A stretch of DNA of 24,984 nt from CAZYXZ01 sp964651395 (GCA_964651395.1 CAZYXZ010000045.1:1-24984); one strand, 5' to 3'. Shown: positions 7,666 through 14,875, numbered from the stretch's first letter. Numbers and translations are program-made. Notes: generated by a model not told the origin, from the letters alone.

Positions 7666-8414
7666 GTGACGTCCTTCGGTCGAGGCCCACGCAGAACGCG
7701 ATGGACGTGAGCGGTGGTGACGAGCAGCAGCAGCCCGGCCGCGGCGGGGACCCACGGGTCCCGGCCGGTGCCGGCGGGGAAGCCGTCCGGGACGGCGGCC
7801 GCGGCGGGGACGGCGCGGGTGACGTCGTGCAAGGGGGCTACCGGAGCCTGGTAGGGAAGGACGCGGTCGAACGGCCCGACGTACACGCCGAGCGTGCGGT
7901 CGACCGGCCGAGGCCGGACCGCGGGCGCGCGCGGGAGCGGGGCGAGCGGCGCCGGGATGCGGTCGACGGGGACGCTCGCGTCGGTCACGTCGCCGACCTC
8001 GACGCCCGGCACGGCGGCCGCGACCTGCCGGAGCAGGCTCGTGGCGACGACCCGGACCTCGACCAGTCCTGCCGGCAGGCCCCGGGTGTCCCACTGGAAG
8101 GCGAACGGGATCTCGCCCAGCGGGACGAGCGGCGTGAGCGTCGCGAGCGGCGCGGCGTACGCGTCGCCGGCCCGGACGACGAACAGCTCGATCCGGAGGG
8201 TGCCTTCCGGCGCCTGGGCCACGCCGGCGATGTCGCGCACGCCGGTGACGTGCTCCCCCGTGCGGGGCGCGCCGCTGTCCAGCCAGACGCCGGCCTCCAG
8301 CGGGTCGTGGTGGAACGAGTGGTCCCGGGTCGCCCAGTGACGGCCGGCGACCGCCGCGGGTGCGGCGGCGACGAGCAGTGCCGCCACCGCGGCGAGGATC
8401 CGGTTACGCCGCAT
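7662..8414 (-). CDS. Secreted, membrane-anchored protein of unknown function (paralogue of the 9042-9875 product)
   Basis: A 250-residue protein with a signal peptide (1-23) and a C-terminal transmembrane helix (LLLLVTTAHVHRVLR) with a basic tail. Its middle aligns by eye with the product of 9042-9875: APRTGEHVTGV/APRANQVVSGV, APEGTLRIELFVVRAG/ATEGVLNVKMYVLKHG and FAFQWDT/FAFDWDS, which suggests an Ig-like beta domain. The region before the helix holds FPAGTG, a weak LPxTG-like element. ATG 8414 was chosen because the signal peptide starts there; this start overlaps the sortase gene by 11 bases. I do not recognise the family. It may be a sortase substrate or an accessory factor of the copper-protein display system. 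Confidence 0.8.
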   Translation of the reverse strand: MRRNRILAAVAALLVAAAPAAVAGRHWATRDHSFHHDPLEAGVWLDSGAPRTGEHVTGVRDIAGVAQAPEGTLRIELFVVRAGDAYAAPLATLTPLVPLGEIPFAFQWDTRGLPAGLVEVRVVATSLLRQVAAAVPGVEVGDVTDASVPVDRIPAPLAPLPRAPAVRPRPVDRTLGVYVGPFDRVLPYQAPVAPLHDVTRAVPAAAAVPDGFPAGTGRDPWVPAAAGLLLLVTTAHVHRVLRGPRPKDVT

Positions 8415-9042
8415 GCTCACCCACCAGGACCGCCCGTACGACCAGGCGCTCACGCGCGCTGTTGAGCGGGTTGCACGTGGTGAGCGTGAGGGTCGAGTGC
8501 ATCGTCGGCGCCAGTACGGAGACGTCGCGTGGCTCGATGACGTACGGCGCGGTCGTCACGACGTAGGTGTAGGTCCCGACCGGGGTCGCGAACTCGACGG
8601 TGTCACCCTGCCGCAGCTTGTCCAGATGCCGGAACGGCTTGCCGAACGTCGTGCGGTGCCCGGCGATCGCGACGTTGCCCGGCTGCCCGGGCAGCGGCGT
8701 CGTGGGGTAGTGCCCTGCGCCGGCGCGCAGCGCCGACACGGTGATGCCCTCGACCACGACGGTGTCCACGCTCAGCCGGGGGATCCGCATCCTCGTGACG
8801 GCCGAGGCCGTCTCGAGGCGGCCGCTGCGGTAGGCCTCGGCCAGGCCGGGCCGGGAGAGCTGCGCGGCGGCCCGCGGCTGGATCACCCGGCTGGCCCACT
8901 GGTCCGTCGCGAAGGGGTACGCGATCAGCCCGAGACCGACGAGTGCGGCCAGCGCGTTGACGGCGATCGCCGTACGGCGCAGGCGGGGACGTCCGCGGAC
9001 CGCGGCGGCGAGCCGTCGGGCGGTTGCCGCGGCCCGGCGCAT
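8404..9042 (-). CDS. Class E-like sortase (cysteine transpeptidase)
   Basis: A 212-residue membrane protein: a cytoplasmic Arg-rich N-terminus, one transmembrane helix (about 24-44), then an extracellular sortase beta-barrel. The catalytic residues are visible: H129 in AIAGHRTTFG, C190 in TLTLTTCNP and R199 in RERLVV. The GHRTTFGKPF block is typical of the actinobacterial class E group, which normally cuts LAxTG signals. The encoded neighbours instead carry HPRTG. The frame is open upstream, but ATG 9042 shares one base with the stop of the preceding gene (TGATG) and gives a normal N-terminus, so it was preferred over the GTG at 9132. Class F is the less likely alternative. Confidence 0.9.
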   Translation of the reverse strand: MRRAAATARRLAAAVRGRPRLRRTAIAVNALAALVGLGLIAYPFATDQWASRVIQPRAAAQLSRPGLAEAYRSGRLETASAVTRMRIPRLSVDTVVVEGITVSALRAGAGHYPTTPLPGQPGNVAIAGHRTTFGKPFRHLDKLRQGDTVEFATPVGTYTYVVTTAPYVIEPRDVSVLAPTMHSTLTLTTCNPLNSARERLVVRAVLVGEHAA

Positions 9043-9875
9043 CAGCGGGTGAAGAGAGCCTGCTGCCGCAGCACGCGCTGGATGTGTGCGGCGGTGAGGA
9101 GCAGCACGAGGCTCGCGGTCAGCGACGGCCACAGCCCGCCGCCCGCTTCGGTCGCGCTGCGCACGCCCCCGAGTCCGGCGGGCAGGATCGCGGCGTTGGC
9201 CTCAGCGGCGTACGGGAGGGCGCCGTAGGTCTCGTAGAACGCCTCGGTCTGCACGCCGCGCGCCACGCCGCTGGTCACCTTCGGCGCGACGACAACCGGG
9301 CGCGTGACACGCGTGCGCACCGGCAGGCCGGTCGAGTGGCTCAGGGACGTCACCGTGGACGCGTCGCTCGGCGGGGCGGCCGGCTTGGTCGTCCGGGTCG
9401 AACCGCTGGACTTCGCCGCCTTCGGCTTCGACTGCGGCAGGCCGGACGGGAACTTGCTCCGGACGACGCGCAGGCCGAGCACCTCGGTGCGGGCCTCGCG
9501 GGTGGCGGTCTGGGCGATCAGGACCAGGTCGTACGTGCCCGCGGGGGTCTTGGCGCTGTCCCAGTCGAAGGCGAACTCGGCCGGGCTGGCCGGGAAGTCG
9601 TAGTAGTGCGCGGCGACCGGCTCGGCGTCGCCCACCGCCTCGGCGCCGTGCTTGAGCACGTACATCTTGACGTTGAGGACACCCTCGGTGGCCTGCGCGG
9701 CGCCGGTGACGTTCTGGACGCCGCTGACCACCTGGTTGGCGCGCGGGGCCTTCTCGAGGGACACGGCGGCCTGGAACAGGCCCGGCAGGTCGATGGCCGA
9801 GGCGGTGCCCGTGCCCATCGCGAGCAGGGCGATCGTGGCGCCGAGAACGGCGGCCGCGCGGAGTGGTGACCTCAT
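9042..9875 (-). CDS. Secreted, membrane-anchored protein of unknown function; first gene of the sortase operon
   Basis: A 277-residue exported protein: signal peptide (1-27), an Ig-like beta domain (about 35-135) homologous by eye to the 7662-8414 product, a low-complexity Lys/Ser/Thr/Pro linker (about 140-190), and a C-terminal membrane helix (about 248-266) ending TAAHIQRVLR, nearly the same as its paralogue. An LPAGLGG element precedes the helix. ATG 9875 has a good GAGGAA ribosome-binding site eight bases upstream; the longer frame to 9917 lacks a signal peptide. It opens a chain of six overlapping genes. The function is unknown; the repeated anchor suggests a shared membrane partner, perhaps the sortase itself. 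Confidence 0.82.
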   Translation of the reverse strand: MRSPLRAAAVLGATIALLAMGTGTASAIDLPGLFQAAVSLEKAPRANQVVSGVQNVTGAAQATEGVLNVKMYVLKHGAEAVGDAEPVAAHYYDFPASPAEFAFDWDSAKTPAGTYDLVLIAQTATREARTEVLGLRVVRSKFPSGLPQSKPKAAKSSGSTRTTKPAAPPSDASTVTSLSHSTGLPVRTRVTRPVVVAPKVTSGVARGVQTEAFYETYGALPYAAEANAAILPAGLGGVRSATEAGGGLWPSLTASLVLLLTAAHIQRVLRQQALFTR

Positions 9876-10000
9876 GATTCGTTCCTCTTCGTCGTGTGTG
9901 CGCGTGCGTGGGGCCACGGGGTTGTCGCGGGAAGGCTACCCCACGAAATGACCCCATATGTCACCGGTCGCCCGTCTGGCCTGCCGGTACGCTCGCCGCC
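9876..10000. promoter_or_regulatory. Divergent promoter region between the sortase operon (-) and hisN (+)
   Basis: On the plus strand a TACGCT -10-like hexamer (9988-9993) lies seven bases before the hisN GTG, which fits a leaderless transcript. On the minus strand TAGCCT (9938-9933) is a possible -10, with GTGACA (9964-9959) as a poorly spaced -35 (20 bases). A small dyad TGAC-N7-GTCA (9949-9963) lies between them and could be an operator. No terminator is seen. Confidence 0.35.
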
Positions 10001-10768
10001 GTGACCGGGGACCACAGCGCCGACCTGGACCTGGCCCACGTGCTGGCCGACCTGGCGGACACCGAGACGCTTCGACGGTTCCGCGCGCCGGACCTGCGCA
10101 CGGAGACAAAGGCGGACAAAAGTCCCGTCACCGAGGCCGACCGTGCGGCGGAGCAGACGATCCGCCAGCACCTGGCGACGGCCCGCCCGGGAGACGCGGT
10201 GATCGGCGAGGAGTACGGCAGCGAGGGCGGCGGCCGGCGGCGCTGGATCGTGGACCCGATCGACGGCACGCAGAACTACGTCCGCGGCGTACCGGTGTGG
10301 GCCACGCTGCTCGCCCTCGAGGAGGACGGCGAGCTCGTCCTCGGGTTCGTGTCCGCGCCGGCGCTGGGCCGCCGGTGGTGGGCCACCCGCGGCGGCGGGG
10401 CGTACGCCGACGGCCGGCCGATCCGCGTGTCCGCGGTAGCCGACCTCTCGACGGCGTTCCTCTCCTACGCCAGCCTCGGCGGCTGGGAGGCGGCCGGGCG
10501 GCTCGACGCGTTCCTCGGGCTGACCCGGGCCTGCGCACGCACGCGCGCCTTCGGGGACTTCTGGTCCCACCTGCTGGTGGCCGAGGGCGTGGTCGACCTG
10601 GCCGCCGAGCCCGTCGTGAGCCTCTGGGACCTCGCCGCGCTGCAGGTGATCGTGGAAGAGGCCGGTGGCCGCTTCACCGACCTCAGTGGTGTCGCCCGGC
10701 CGGACGGCGGGAGCGCGGTCACGACCAACGGCCTCCTCCACGACCAGGTGCTCGCTCTGCTCGGCTGA
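10001..10768 (+). CDS. hisN: Histidinol-phosphatase, inositol-monophosphatase-like family (HisN)
   Basis: A 255-residue cytoplasmic Mg-dependent phosphatase. In actinobacteria this family performs the histidinol-phosphate dephosphorylation step of histidine biosynthesis. Metal-binding motifs are clear: GEEYG with E70/E71, DPIDGT at 85-90 (D85, D88), and LWDLAALQVIVEEAGG with D210. The length is normal for the family. GTG 10001 was chosen because a -10-like hexamer lies seven bases upstream (leaderless) and because the protein starts there in family terms; the open frame extends back to 9896 without support. In many actinobacteria hisN lies close to aroA and rsgA, so the 8.4 kb separating them here looks inserted. 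A general inositol monophosphatase is the alternative. Confidence 0.85.
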   Translation: MTGDHSADLDLAHVLADLADTETLRRFRAPDLRTETKADKSPVTEADRAAEQTIRQHLATARPGDAVIGEEYGSEGGGRRRWIVDPIDGTQNYVRGVPVWATLLALEEDGELVLGFVSAPALGRRWWATRGGGAYADGRPIRVSAVADLSTAFLSYASLGGWEAAGRLDAFLGLTRACARTRAFGDFWSHLLVAEGVVDLAAEPVVSLWDLAALQVIVEEAGGRFTDLSGVARPDGGSAVTTNGLLHDQVLALLG

Positions 10769-10796
10769 GCGTCCGCGGCAGGAAACGGACACCGTG

Positions 10797-10814
10797 GGCG
10801 CGAAGGTTCGCGCC
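10797..10814 (+). terminator. Hairpin after hisN
   Basis: A perfect inverted repeat, GGCGCGAA (10797-10804) and TTCGCGCC (10807-10814), with a two-base centre (the effective loop is larger), 28 bases after the hisN stop. There is no U-run, as is common for GC-rich actinobacterial terminators. A second small repeat, GTCCG/CGGAC, precedes it. It could separate hisN from the secreted pseudoprotease pair, or act as a leader structure for that pair. Confidence 0.5.
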
Positions 10815-10841
10815 AACCACAACCCAGCGTGGGGGGGGAAC

Positions 10842-11702
10842 ATGCGGGTCTCTCGTGCCGTGCGGACGGCCGTCGCCGGCGCCGCCGTCGTCCTGATCGG
10901 GTTCGGCGCCCCGGCGGTCAGCGCGCCGTCGCCGGATCTCGTCGGCCAGAGTGCCGGCCCGAAACGGCAGTGCACCAAGGCCGAGATCGCGGCGTTCGTC
11001 GCGGACGACCCGCCACTGGTCGGGTACGCGGACTGCGAGGTGCTCGCGCCCGGCCGCACCTTCGACATCGATGACATGAACGGCGAGCACCACACGTGCT
11101 ACTTCTCGTTCGCCTACCGCGGGGTCGACAAGCGCAACTACCTGTCGTCGCTCGGCAGCTGCTACCTCACACCGAGCTGCCTGGAGGTGCTCGGCATCAA
11201 GCTGCCGGTCTGCCTGATCACGGCGTACAGCGAGTACGAGCCGTTCTACAAGCCCGGTAAGGGCATCCCGGTCACCGTCTCCGACATCCAGGTCGGAGAG
11301 CTCGCCTACGCGGTGTACGACGGGACGTTCGACTTCTCGCTCATCCGGCTCGACCCGCGCATCCCGTTCACGCCGGCCGTGTGCGGCTTCGGCGGGCCGA
11401 CCGGGATCGAGACCGCAGTGCGCACCGACCCCGAGCCGCTGCTGCTGTCCGAGTCGGGCTTCCAGTTCACCTCGGTCGCCGTGCGCGGCCTCTACCACCA
11501 CCTGCACGTCGCGAACGTGGAGGGCTTCCCCAGTGCGGGCGCGCCGTTGATGACGCAGACGGGCAAGGCGGTCGGTGTCGGCATCGGCCTGGGCATCGGC
11601 ACGAACGCCGGCGACATCGTCGAGCGCGTGTCCCTGCCCCTGGCCCGGGCGCGGTACCGGACGCGGCTCGGGCTGTCGCTGATGACCGCACCGCTGCTGT
11701 GA
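10842..11702 (+). CDS. Secreted chymotrypsin-like protein lacking catalytic His and Ser (putative pseudoprotease 1)
   Basis: A 286-residue exported protein (signal peptide 1-28). The fold signature of S1-type serine peptidases is recognisable. The usual TAGHC block reads SLGSC (103-107), so the catalytic His is S106. The Asp block is intact, FDFSLIRL with D164. The CGFGGPTG block is present. The nucleophile block, normally GDSGSP, reads PSAGAPL, so the Ser is A232. Eight cysteines in the mature part suggest disulfides. ATG 10842 follows a run of eight G that serves as the ribosome-binding site. The next gene overlaps by four bases and encodes a divergent paralogue. An inhibitor, adhesin or scaffold role is conceivable; enzymatic activity is unlikely if the alignment holds. 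Confidence 0.75.
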   Translation: MRVSRAVRTAVAGAAVVLIGFGAPAVSAPSPDLVGQSAGPKRQCTKAEIAAFVADDPPLVGYADCEVLAPGRTFDIDDMNGEHHTCYFSFAYRGVDKRNYLSSLGSCYLTPSCLEVLGIKLPVCLITAYSEYEPFYKPGKGIPVTVSDIQVGELAYAVYDGTFDFSLIRLDPRIPFTPAVCGFGGPTGIETAVRTDPEPLLLSESGFQFTSVAVRGLYHHLHVANVEGFPSAGAPLMTQTGKAVGVGIGLGIGTNAGDIVERVSLPLARARYRTRLGLSLMTAPLL

Positions 11703-12478
11703 TCCTCCCGCGCCGGCTGACGGCCGGTCTGCTCCTCGCCGCGGCGATGCTGAGCGGGCCGCAGGACACCGCGACCGCCTCGTCGTGCGCGGCCCCGCCG
11801 ACGGTGCCGCCCCCTCCCGTCTGGACGCTCGAGTGCGACGGCGCAGCGCCCGGCACGGAGATCCGCATGATCCCCGCCGACGGGAGCTCACGCTCGACCC
11901 TGTGCCTGATGGGGTTCATCTATCAGGGGAGCGACCGCGAGCTCTACGCCAGCATGCCGGGGAGCTGCTACCTGGAAACCGTGACGGCGGAGGCCGTCAC
12001 CTTCAAGCCCCGCAAGGCGCCAGTGGTCCGCGACTCGACCACGCGCATCCTGGGCGAGCTCGCGTTCGCGGTGAACGACGGCACGGTCGACTTCGGCCTG
12101 ATCCGGCTCCGACGCGGCATCACGGTGGTGCCGCAGCTCTGCCACTTCGGCGGGCCGACGCGCACGGAGACCGCAACCACGGCGACGCCGATGTCGGCCC
12201 GGGAGGTCGACCTGTTCGCCGCACAGCCGGTCGCCCTGCCGCTCGGTCTCGCGGACGCGCACCGGCTGACCGCGGTGGGGTTTGCCTTGGCCAGCGCTCT
12301 CGTGACCACCGAGGACGGCGCGTTGATCGGCACGGTCGTGCCGGGGCCGGCGAGCACACTGCTCGGCATCATCGGCCCCGGCGTGATGACCGTGGAACGT
12401 CCCGCTCGCGGGCTCGCGGCCGCGTCCCGTGCCCTGCGTCTCAAGCTGTCGCTGCTGACCGCAGACCTGATCGAGTGA
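11699..12478 (+). CDS. Secreted chymotrypsin-like protein lacking catalytic residues (putative pseudoprotease 2)
   Basis: A 259-residue exported protein (signal peptide about 1-28) that is a diverged tandem paralogue of the preceding gene's product. Corresponding blocks: CLMGFIYQG versus CYFSFAYRG; MPGSC (His position is S89) versus SLGSC; GELAFAVNDGTVDFGLIRL (Asp retained, D131) versus GELAYAVYDGTFDFSLIRL; and CHFGGPTRTET versus CGFGGPTGIET. The nucleophile region (about 194-201) reads GFALASAL with no GDSG. The GTG start overlaps the previous stop (GTGA), so the pair is translationally coupled. The gene ends 15 bases before the convergent allene-oxide-cyclase-like gene. Keeping two inactive copies side by side suggests a selected non-enzymatic role. 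Confidence 0.72.
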   Translation: MILPRRLTAGLLLAAAMLSGPQDTATASSCAAPPTVPPPPVWTLECDGAAPGTEIRMIPADGSSRSTLCLMGFIYQGSDRELYASMPGSCYLETVTAEAVTFKPRKAPVVRDSTTRILGELAFAVNDGTVDFGLIRLRRGITVVPQLCHFGGPTRTETATTATPMSAREVDLFAAQPVALPLGLADAHRLTAVGFALASALVTTEDGALIGTVVPGPASTLLGIIGPGVMTVERPARGLAAASRALRLKLSLLTADLIE

Positions 12479-12493
12479 CCCGCTCCGACTGAC

Positions 12494-12964
12494 CTACGGG
12501 AAGTGGAAGGTCAGCGTGGTGGTGGTGTCGTTCACGTTGCGGCCCTCCAACCAGCCACCGGCGCCGTTGAACCGCCCGGTCCCTCCGGTGATGGCCAGCA
12601 CGAACGTGTCGCGGTTGAAGTTGATGATCCCCTGCACCGTGATGCTGCCGCCTGGCAGGGCACCGGTGACGGTGCAGTGCGCCAGCCCGCCGGTATTGGT
12701 CACGACGCACGTCCCGGAGTCGTAGCCGACGGTCTGACCGGCTTGGTTCTTGAGCACTTCGTCGATGGCGAACATGTCGCCCTGCGCCGGAGTCTGGCTG
12801 CGCGGGTTGGCGTTGTTGCCCGGGATGTAGTTGCTCGAGCGGTCGATCGCCGTGTAGGTCACCACCGTCTCCGCCCGACTGGGACCGGCCAGGACGACGC
12901 CGACCGCGATGGCGGTGACGGTCGCGGTCAGCCCGCCGAGGAGCCGTTCTCGAGTGCTGAGCAT
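12494..12964 (-). CDS. Secreted allene-oxide-cyclase-barrel/dirigent-like small protein
   Basis: A 156-residue exported protein with a signal peptide (1-31, cleavage after SRA). The C-terminal half shows the pattern of the AOC-like eight-stranded barrel: DMFAIDEVLKN, CTVTGALPGGSITVQG and ITGGTGRFNGAGGWLEG. The GGTGRF-x-GA-G turn is the most diagnostic piece. Such proteins in bacteria mostly have unknown ligands, so no reaction is assigned. A strong AGGAGG lies four bases before ATG 12964. It is transcribed divergently from the glycosidase-like gene across a 127-base region, and both products are secreted. Confidence 0.7.
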   Translation of the reverse strand: MLSTRERLLGGLTATVTAIAVGVVLAGPSRAETVVTYTAIDRSSNYIPGNNANPRSQTPAQGDMFAIDEVLKNQAGQTVGYDSGTCVVTNTGGLAHCTVTGALPGGSITVQGIINFNRDTFVLAITGGTGRFNGAGGWLEGRNVNDTTTTLTFHFP

Positions 12965-13091
12965 GCTGCCTCCTGCGCGTAGGAATCCGACCTCGGAGCC
13001 CTACCCGGCCGGAGACAGCCGCACCTCACCTCCAGGTGACGGATCCGGGAATCCGCTGAAGCACCGGCCCGATCCGGTCGAGGGTGGGTTC
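12965..13091. promoter_or_regulatory. Divergent intergenic region (AOC-like gene / glycosidase-like gene)
   Basis: A 127-base region between two divergently read secreted-protein genes. It must hold both promoters, but no convincing -35/-10 pair was found by eye on either strand. Ribosome-binding sites sit at each edge: AGGAGG on the minus side and GAGGGTGGG on the plus side. Confidence 0.4.
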
Positions 13092-14024
13092 ATGCCTCGA
13101 CTTCCCCGGCTCCTCCTGGCGACCCTGCTCACGGCAGCGGCCCTCGCGCCGTCCCTGCCCGCACACGCCGGCGTCGCGCCGCCCCGCTCCCGCCACGACC
13201 TGCAGAGCTTCATGGGGCTCGGCACGTGGGTCGACGCGTTCGACTACTCCCGCGAGTACGCCGGCAGCAACCCGCCGGTCGCGCCCGTCGCCGCCGTCGA
13301 CGCCATGTGGCGTGCCGGCGTGAAGACGCTCTACATCCAGGCCGCGAAGTTCGGCGACAAGTCGCCCAACGCGCTGCTCAGCCCGGACCTGCTGGCCGGG
13401 TTCCTCGGTCGCGCCCACTACCGGAACATGCGCGTGGTCGCGTGGTACCTGCCCAGCTTCACCAACACCGCGAAGGACCTCGCGCACTTCCTGGCGATCC
13501 GCGACTTCCGCACCGGTGGGCAGGCCTTCGACGGCATCGGCGTCGACATCGAGTGGCGGGGCGAGTCCAACGTCGACACGCGCAACGCGCGGCTCGTGGA
13601 CCTGACGAAGCGGCTGCGTGCGGCGGTGCCGCACCTGCCGCTGTCGGGCATCGTGCTGCCGCCGGTGGTCACCGACGTCATCAACAAGGCGTACTGGCCG
13701 CGATTCCCGTGGATGCAGCTGCGCTCGCACTACGACGTGTGGCAGCCGATGGGCTACTGGACCAACCGCACCGCATCGTCCGGCTGGCGCGACGCGTACA
13801 AGTACACGTACGAGAACATCCGGCTGACCCGCAAGAACCTCGGCATGCCCTACGCGAAGGTGAGCGCCGTCGGCGGCATCGGCAACGCGGCGACGACCAC
13901 CGACTACCGGGAGTTCATCCGCGCGACGAACGCGCAGAAGTCGATGGGTGCGAGCGTCTACGACTGGCACACGACCGCCGCGTCGGCGTACCCGACGCTG
14001 CGGACCGCGCCGGTCCGGCCGTAG
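13092..14024 (+). CDS. Secreted TIM-barrel, glycoside-hydrolase-like protein
   Basis: A 310-residue exported protein with signal peptide 1-26 (cleavage after AHA). The sequence reads like an alpha/beta barrel: GVKTLYIQAAKF (strand 2-3 region), NMRVVAWYLP, then FDGIGVDIEWRGES with D152 and E154 at the position of catalytic acids in many glycosidases, followed by KVSAVGGIG and GASVYDWHTT near the last strands. The family and substrate are not recognised with certainty. ATG 13092 was chosen for the signal peptide and a GAGGGTGGG ribosome-binding region. The gene ends three bases before the stop of the convergent ArsI/CadI-like gene. Confidence 0.72.
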   Translation: MPRLPRLLLATLLTAAALAPSLPAHAGVAPPRSRHDLQSFMGLGTWVDAFDYSREYAGSNPPVAPVAAVDAMWRAGVKTLYIQAAKFGDKSPNALLSPDLLAGFLGRAHYRNMRVVAWYLPSFTNTAKDLAHFLAIRDFRTGGQAFDGIGVDIEWRGESNVDTRNARLVDLTKRLRAAVPHLPLSGIVLPPVVTDVINKAYWPRFPWMQLRSHYDVWQPMGYWTNRTASSGWRDAYKYTYENIRLTRKNLGMPYAKVSAVGGIGNAATTTDYREFIRATNAQKSMGASVYDWHTTAASAYPTLRTAPVRP

Positions 14025-14027
14025 CGG

Positions 14028-14456
14028 TCAGCAGCAGCCGACGGTCGAGCAGCTCTCGGCGGCCACCTGGTCGGTCCCGTTGAACGTGAGCGAGTCGGCC
14101 TTGACGGTGTAGATCTCCCAGGCGTGGCCGCCCGGGCCGTTGACCCACGTCTTGTCCTGGGTCGCGTAGCAGCACGTCGCGTCCTTCTCGACGCTCTGCA
14201 CGAGCCCCGCGTCGACCAGGCGCACGGTCTCGGCCTCGACCTCCTCGGTGCTCTCCACCTCCACGCCCAGGTGGTTGAGCGTGCCGTCGCCGAGGCCGGG
14301 GTTCTCGAGCAGGACGAGCTTGAGCGGCGGGTTCGCGATGGCGAAGTTCGCGTAGCCGTCGCGCACCTTCGCGGGCTCGGTGGCGAACAGCTGTGAGTAG
14401 AACGTGATGGCCGACTCGAGGTCGGCGACGTTGAGGGCGAGCTGGACGCGGCTCAT
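14028..14456 (-). CDS. ArsI/CadI-family vicinal-oxygen-chelate metalloenzyme (C-As lyase-like)
   Basis: A 142-residue cytoplasmic protein of the type I extradiol/VOC fold. Residues expected for an ArsI C-As lyase are present: putative Fe(II) ligands Q5, H62 and E114, and the adjacent Cys pair C95-C96 in ATCCYATQDKTW that binds trivalent organoarsenical. ArsI demethylates methylarsenite with oxygen; the related CadI proteins respond to cadmium. The C-terminus adds SCSTVGCC (C136, C141, C142), an extra thiol cluster. An AGGAGC ribosome-binding site precedes ATG 14456. It is divergent from arsR across an operator-rich gap, so As(III) or another soft metal probably induces it. Confidence 0.88.
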   Translation of the reverse strand: MSRVQLALNVADLESAITFYSQLFATEPAKVRDGYANFAIANPPLKLVLLENPGLGDGTLNHLGVEVESTEEVEAETVRLVDAGLVQSVEKDATCCYATQDKTWVNGPGGHAWEIYTVKADSLTFNGTDQVAAESCSTVGCC

Positions 14457-14533
14457 GCGGGCTCCTGATATCGATAGTTGTCTATGTCATGGAGGAGATT
14501 GCCATAGACATCGATGGCTGTCAACATAGACGG
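14457..14533. promoter_or_regulatory. ArsR operator/promoter region between the ArsI-like gene and arsR
   Basis: This gap holds repeated dyads. CATAGAC occurs at 14503-14509 and 14525-14531, and inverted (GTCTATG) at 14480-14486. ATCGAT occurs at 14470-14475 and 14510-14515. The piece 14501-14518 (GCCATAGACATCGATGGC) is an 18-base imperfect palindrome matching itself at 14 positions. On the minus strand a perfect TTGACA (14524-14519) can serve as the -35 of the ArsI-like gene. Such clustered AT-rich palindromes are typical binding sites for ArsR/SmtB repressors, here presumably the divergently encoded one. Confidence 0.65.
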
Positions 14534-14875
14534 ATGTCGAATTATGAGGCCGTGGCGTGCTGCTCGCCGCTGGCCACGAGCCCGCTGACCCAGGAGCAGG
14601 CCGAGCAGGCCGCGGGCCTGCTCAAGGCCCTGGCCGACCCGACCCGCCTCCGGCTGATGTCGCTGGTGCTGGGGCATGAGGGCGGTGAGGCCTGCGTGTG
14701 CGACCTGACGGATGCCTTCGAGCTCTCCCAGCCGACGATGAGCCATCATCTCAAGGTGCTCCACGAGGCCGGCCTGCTGGACCGGGAGAAGCGAGGGGTC
14801 TGGGTGTACTACCGGGCTCGACCCGAGGCGATGCGCGCCCTCGCCGACCTGATCTCCCCCGCCGTTCCGGCGTGA
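14534..14875 (+). CDS. arsR: ArsR/SmtB-family metalloregulatory repressor
   Basis: A 113-residue winged-helix repressor. The HTH is at LSQPTMSHHLKVLHEAGLL (64-82). Candidate As(III)/metal thiols are C9-C10 at the N-terminus and C54/C56 in EACVCDL, the classic CxC beside the recognition helix. Metal binding would release the operators in the 14457-14533 gap and induce both directions. ATG 14534 has no clear Shine-Dalgarno sequence; an in-frame ATG at 14489 would add 15 residues but would lie inside the operator. The next gene starts inside its stop codon (GTGA), so a sulfotransferase-like protein is co-expressed. Confidence 0.9.
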   Translation: MSNYEAVACCSPLATSPLTQEQAEQAAGLLKALADPTRLRLMSLVLGHEGGEACVCDLTDAFELSQPTMSHHLKVLHEAGLLDREKRGVWVYYRARPEAMRALADLISPAVPA

